A stretch of DNA of 17,465 bases from UPXZ01 sp047974405. GTDB taxonomy: Bacteria; Bacteroidota; Bacteroidia; Bacteroidales; Paludibacteraceae. This document shows positions 15,573-17,465 of this stretch, one piece after another. The stretch spans positions 1-17,465 of the forward strand of contig JBKECI010000050.1 of NCBI GenBank assembly GCA_047974405.1, read 5' to 3'. Within the stretch, counting starts at the first letter, position 1, and each line of letters begins with the position of its first letter. The notes beneath the pieces are model-generated. The model was given only the letters and a program-made list of their open reading frames with translations. It was not told where the DNA came from and made no database searches. The position numbers were made by a program, and so were the translations under genes.

Positions 15573-15632
15573 ACTACATTAGTTTCGATAAAACCTATTA
15601 ATATTGCAAAAAGAAAAAAAATGTAGTTCGAT
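15573..15632. promoter_or_regulatory. Paired short repeats in the HTCS-susC spacer, candidate operator
   Basis: ACTACATT (15573-15580) recurs inverted as AATGTAGT (15620-15627). Next to each is a near-direct repeat: TAGTTTCGAT at 15580-15589 and TAGTTCGAT at 15624-15632. The direct copies start 44 bp apart, about four helical turns. A small palindrome TGTACTACA (15570-15578) overlaps the first. AraC-type regulators bind paired sites, so this is a plausible place for the HTCS to bind upstream of the susC-like gene. The remaining spacer (15456-15693) is AT-rich with no gene. Confidence 0.35.
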
Positions 15633-15693
15633 GGGGTTGTGAAGAGGAGTAAAACAAAAGAAAATAACATAAAATAATTAACCAAAATTTAGT

Positions 15694-17465
15694 ATGCAAG
15701 CACGTAAAATGAAACTGAAGAGTTCCGCTCTTTTCCTTGTTATGTTTCTGTTCGCCGGCAATGTTTTAGCCCAACGAACTATCACAGGGACCGTGACGGA
15801 ATCTAATGGCGATCCACTTATAGGGGCGTCTGTATTAGTAAAAGGCACTTCACAGGGGACATCCACCAACCTTGACGGAAAATATACGCTGAGCGTATCC
15901 AATGACGCAAAAGTATTGGTATTCCGTTCGGTAGGAAAAGAGACCCAAGAAGTAACTATAACCGGCAACACCATTGATGTAATCTTACTTGACAACCAAA
16001 AAGTATTGGACGAGGTAATTGTTATCGGCTACGGCACCACCAAGAAAAAAGATATTACAGGATCGGTGGCAACTGTCAAAGCCGAAGATATTGCTGCCGT
16101 TCCGGTAACCTCTATTAGCGAGGCACTTACAGGGAAACTTGCCGGTGTTCAAATTACCACAACAGAAGGCTCACCCGATGCAGAAGTTAAAATAAGGGTA
16201 CGTGGAGGCGGTTCAATCACGGGAGACAATGCACCACTCTATATAGTTGACGGATTTCCGGTTTCATCCATCAACGACATAGCACCCAACGACATCGAAG
16301 ATATTACGGTACTGAAAGATGCCTCTTCAACAGCCATTTACGGCTCACGTGGAGCAGGTGGCGTTATTTTGGTAACTACCAAAAAAGGGAAAGAAGGAAA
16401 ACTTGCCGTAAACTATAACGCTTATGTCGGATACAAAAAAATAGCAAAAAAATTGGATGTACTTTCAACTTTCGATTATTCAAAATGGCAATACGAACTG
16501 GCGTTGCTAAAAAATGATGGGAAAACCGATTCTTATGAGAAGTATTTCGGCATTTACAATGATATGGATTTGTATAATGATATTGAATATAACGATTGGC
16601 AAGATATTGTATTTGGGAGAACAGGTAATACGTTTAACCACAGTTTGAGTTTGAGCGGAGGAACGGAAAAAGCCAAGTTTTCATTCAACTATTCCCATAT
16701 TAACGATAAAGCGATTATGCAGATGTCGAATTTTAAACGAGATAATCTTAGCCTAAAGTTCAATTATCGACCTGTAAAAAAGATAACCCTTGACTTTTCG
16801 ACCAGGTTTGCATCAACCGGAATAAACGGGGGAGGCGCCAATGAGCAAAATGAAAAATCAAGCGCGGATTCTCGTCTAAAGTATGCCGTTATCTATTACC
16901 CATTCCCTATCAAGGACTTGACCGACACAGGAAGCGACGATACTGAAGACAGTAAACTGTACCAACCGCTCACGGCCATATCGGATAACGACAACCAAGT
17001 TAAGAGAATAACCTTTAATATGGCCGGAAGTCTCGGGTGGGAAATAATAAATAATCTTAAATTCAAAACCGAAGTTGGCTATGACGATTACCGAAATAAC
17101 AATAATCGCTTCTACGGAGCCACTACTTACTATTCGCAGAACCTGTCCAACCTGTCCAACTTGACTGTAGCAGGCTTGCCGGCTATCATTTTGACCAACA
17201 CGGCAAGAAATGCTATTCGTAATACGAACACATTAAATTACGACTTCAAAAAAATATTGAATAAAGACCATAATTTGAGCGTGATGGTAGGACAAGAATA
17301 TATCATTCAGCATGAAAACGAACTAACGATGAATATTCAAGGATTTCCTAAATTTTTCTCTTCCGACGACGCCTTCAAATTGACAACACAAGGATTGTAC
17401 CCCGCTTCAACAGATTATTATTATAGTCCGGACGACAAATTGCTATCGTTTTTTGGGAGGGCAAA
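15694..17465 (+). CDS. SusC/RagA-family TonB-dependent outer-membrane receptor, 3' end beyond window
   Basis: The first 590 residues of a protein that normally exceeds 950. It starts with a signal peptide (positive MQARKMKLK, hydrophobic core, VLA|QR cut after A26). Residues about 27-105 form a CarboxypepD_reg-like domain (RTITGTVTESNGDPLIGASV). The TonB box DEVIVIGYGT starts at D106. The plug domain, about 118-230, has the SusC signature around APLYIVDGFPV, NDIEDITVLKDASSTAIYGSRGAGGVILVTTKKG. The remainder enters the outer-membrane barrel. No stop or frameshift was found up to the window edge. Such receptors pair with a SusD-like lipoprotein to import oligosaccharides or peptides using TonB energy; a susD gene would be expected just downstream but is not visible. 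The frame also has a Met at residue 6 that could serve as start. The divergent HTCS is the likely regulator. The substrate cannot be read from the receptor. Confidence 0.96.
   Translation, partial: MQARKMKLKSSALFLVMFLFAGNVLAQRTITGTVTESNGDPLIGASVLVKGTSQGTSTNLDGKYTLSVSNDAKVLVFRSVGKETQEVTITGNTIDVILLDNQKVLDEVIVIGYGTTKKKDITGSVATVKAEDIAAVPVTSISEALTGKLAGVQITTTEGSPDAEVKIRVRGGGSITGDNAPLYIVDGFPVSSINDIAPNDIEDITVLKDASSTAIYGSRGAGGVILVTTKKGKEGKLAVNYNAYVGYKKIAKKLDVLSTFDYSKWQYELALLKNDGKTDSYEKYFGIYNDMDLYNDIEYNDWQDIVFGRTGNTFNHSLSLSGGTEKAKFSFNYSHINDKAIMQMSNFKRDNLSLKFNYRPVKKITLDFSTRFASTGINGGGANEQNEKSSADSRLKYAVIYYPFPIKDLTDTGSDDTEDSKLYQPLTAISDNDNQVKRITFNMAGSLGWEIINNLKFKTEVGYDDYRNNNNRFYGATTYYSQNLSNLSNLTVAGLPAIILTNTARNAIRNTNTLNYDFKKILNKDHNLSVMVGQEYIIQHENELTMNIQGFPKFFSSDDAFKLTTQGLYPASTDYYYSPDDKLLSFFGRA
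17140..17157 (+). repeat. In-frame 9-bp tandem duplication in the SusC-like receptor
   Basis: AACCTGTCC occurs twice in tandem (17140-17148 and 17149-17157) and is followed by a diverged third unit AACTTGACT. It encodes Asn-Leu-Ser twice, then Asn-Leu-Thr (residues 483-491), probably within a loop of the barrel. The identical codons suggest a recent small duplication. Confidence 0.6.

Noticed and set aside
1..17465. CRISPR arrays, tRNA or rRNA genes, retron or phage-defence modules
   Set aside because: No regularly spaced repeats, cloverleaf sequences, reverse transcriptase or known defence domains were seen on either strand.

Overview
The window looks like a chromosomal segment of a Bacteroidota member, probably order Bacteroidales. 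The signs are a SusC/RagA-type TonB-dependent receptor beside a hybrid two-component system (HTCS), AT-rich spacers with almost no Shine-Dalgarno signals, and several good matches to the Bacteroidota promoter -7 box TAnnTTTG. Genus cannot be decided from the sequence alone.

Layout. Positions 1-883 (minus strand) hold a decayed IS4-family transposase: the N-terminus is missing, there is an in-frame stop in the catalytic C-terminal motif, and there is a frameshift. An AT-rich spacer with an orphan hairpin terminator (1023-1062) follows. Then come three plus-strand housekeeping genes, each with its own -7 box: an Lrp/AsnC regulator (1248-1703), trpS (1838-2827) and purH (2921-4441). Next is the cell-elongation cluster mreB, mreC, mreD, mrdA (PBP2) and rodA (4519-10316). 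Its members from mreC onward are tightly packed or overlapping, but a strong hairpin separates mreB from mreC. A small cupin (10359-10685) and a 77-residue three-helix membrane protein of YgjV/SemiSWEET-like appearance (10775-11008) close the plus-strand block.

The last third is a glycan-utilisation style module. A 1477-residue HTCS (11022-15455, minus strand) is divergent from a SusC-like receptor (15694 to the window end, truncated there). The HTCS carries a periplasmic double beta-propeller sensor, Y_Y_Y domain, membrane helix, histidine kinase, receiver and AraC-type DNA-binding domain in one chain. It probably senses a polysaccharide breakdown product in the periplasm and controls the susC operon, most of which lies outside the window.

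Most of the window is ordinary core genome. The least explained details are: a 17-bp imperfect tandem duplication containing both convergent stop codons at 11006-11039; the hairpin between mreB and mreC; a RodA about 100 residues longer than the common type; the small membrane protein with its cupin neighbour; and a pair of short repeats in the HTCS-susC spacer that could be the operator. I found no convincing evidence of an undescribed multi-gene system.
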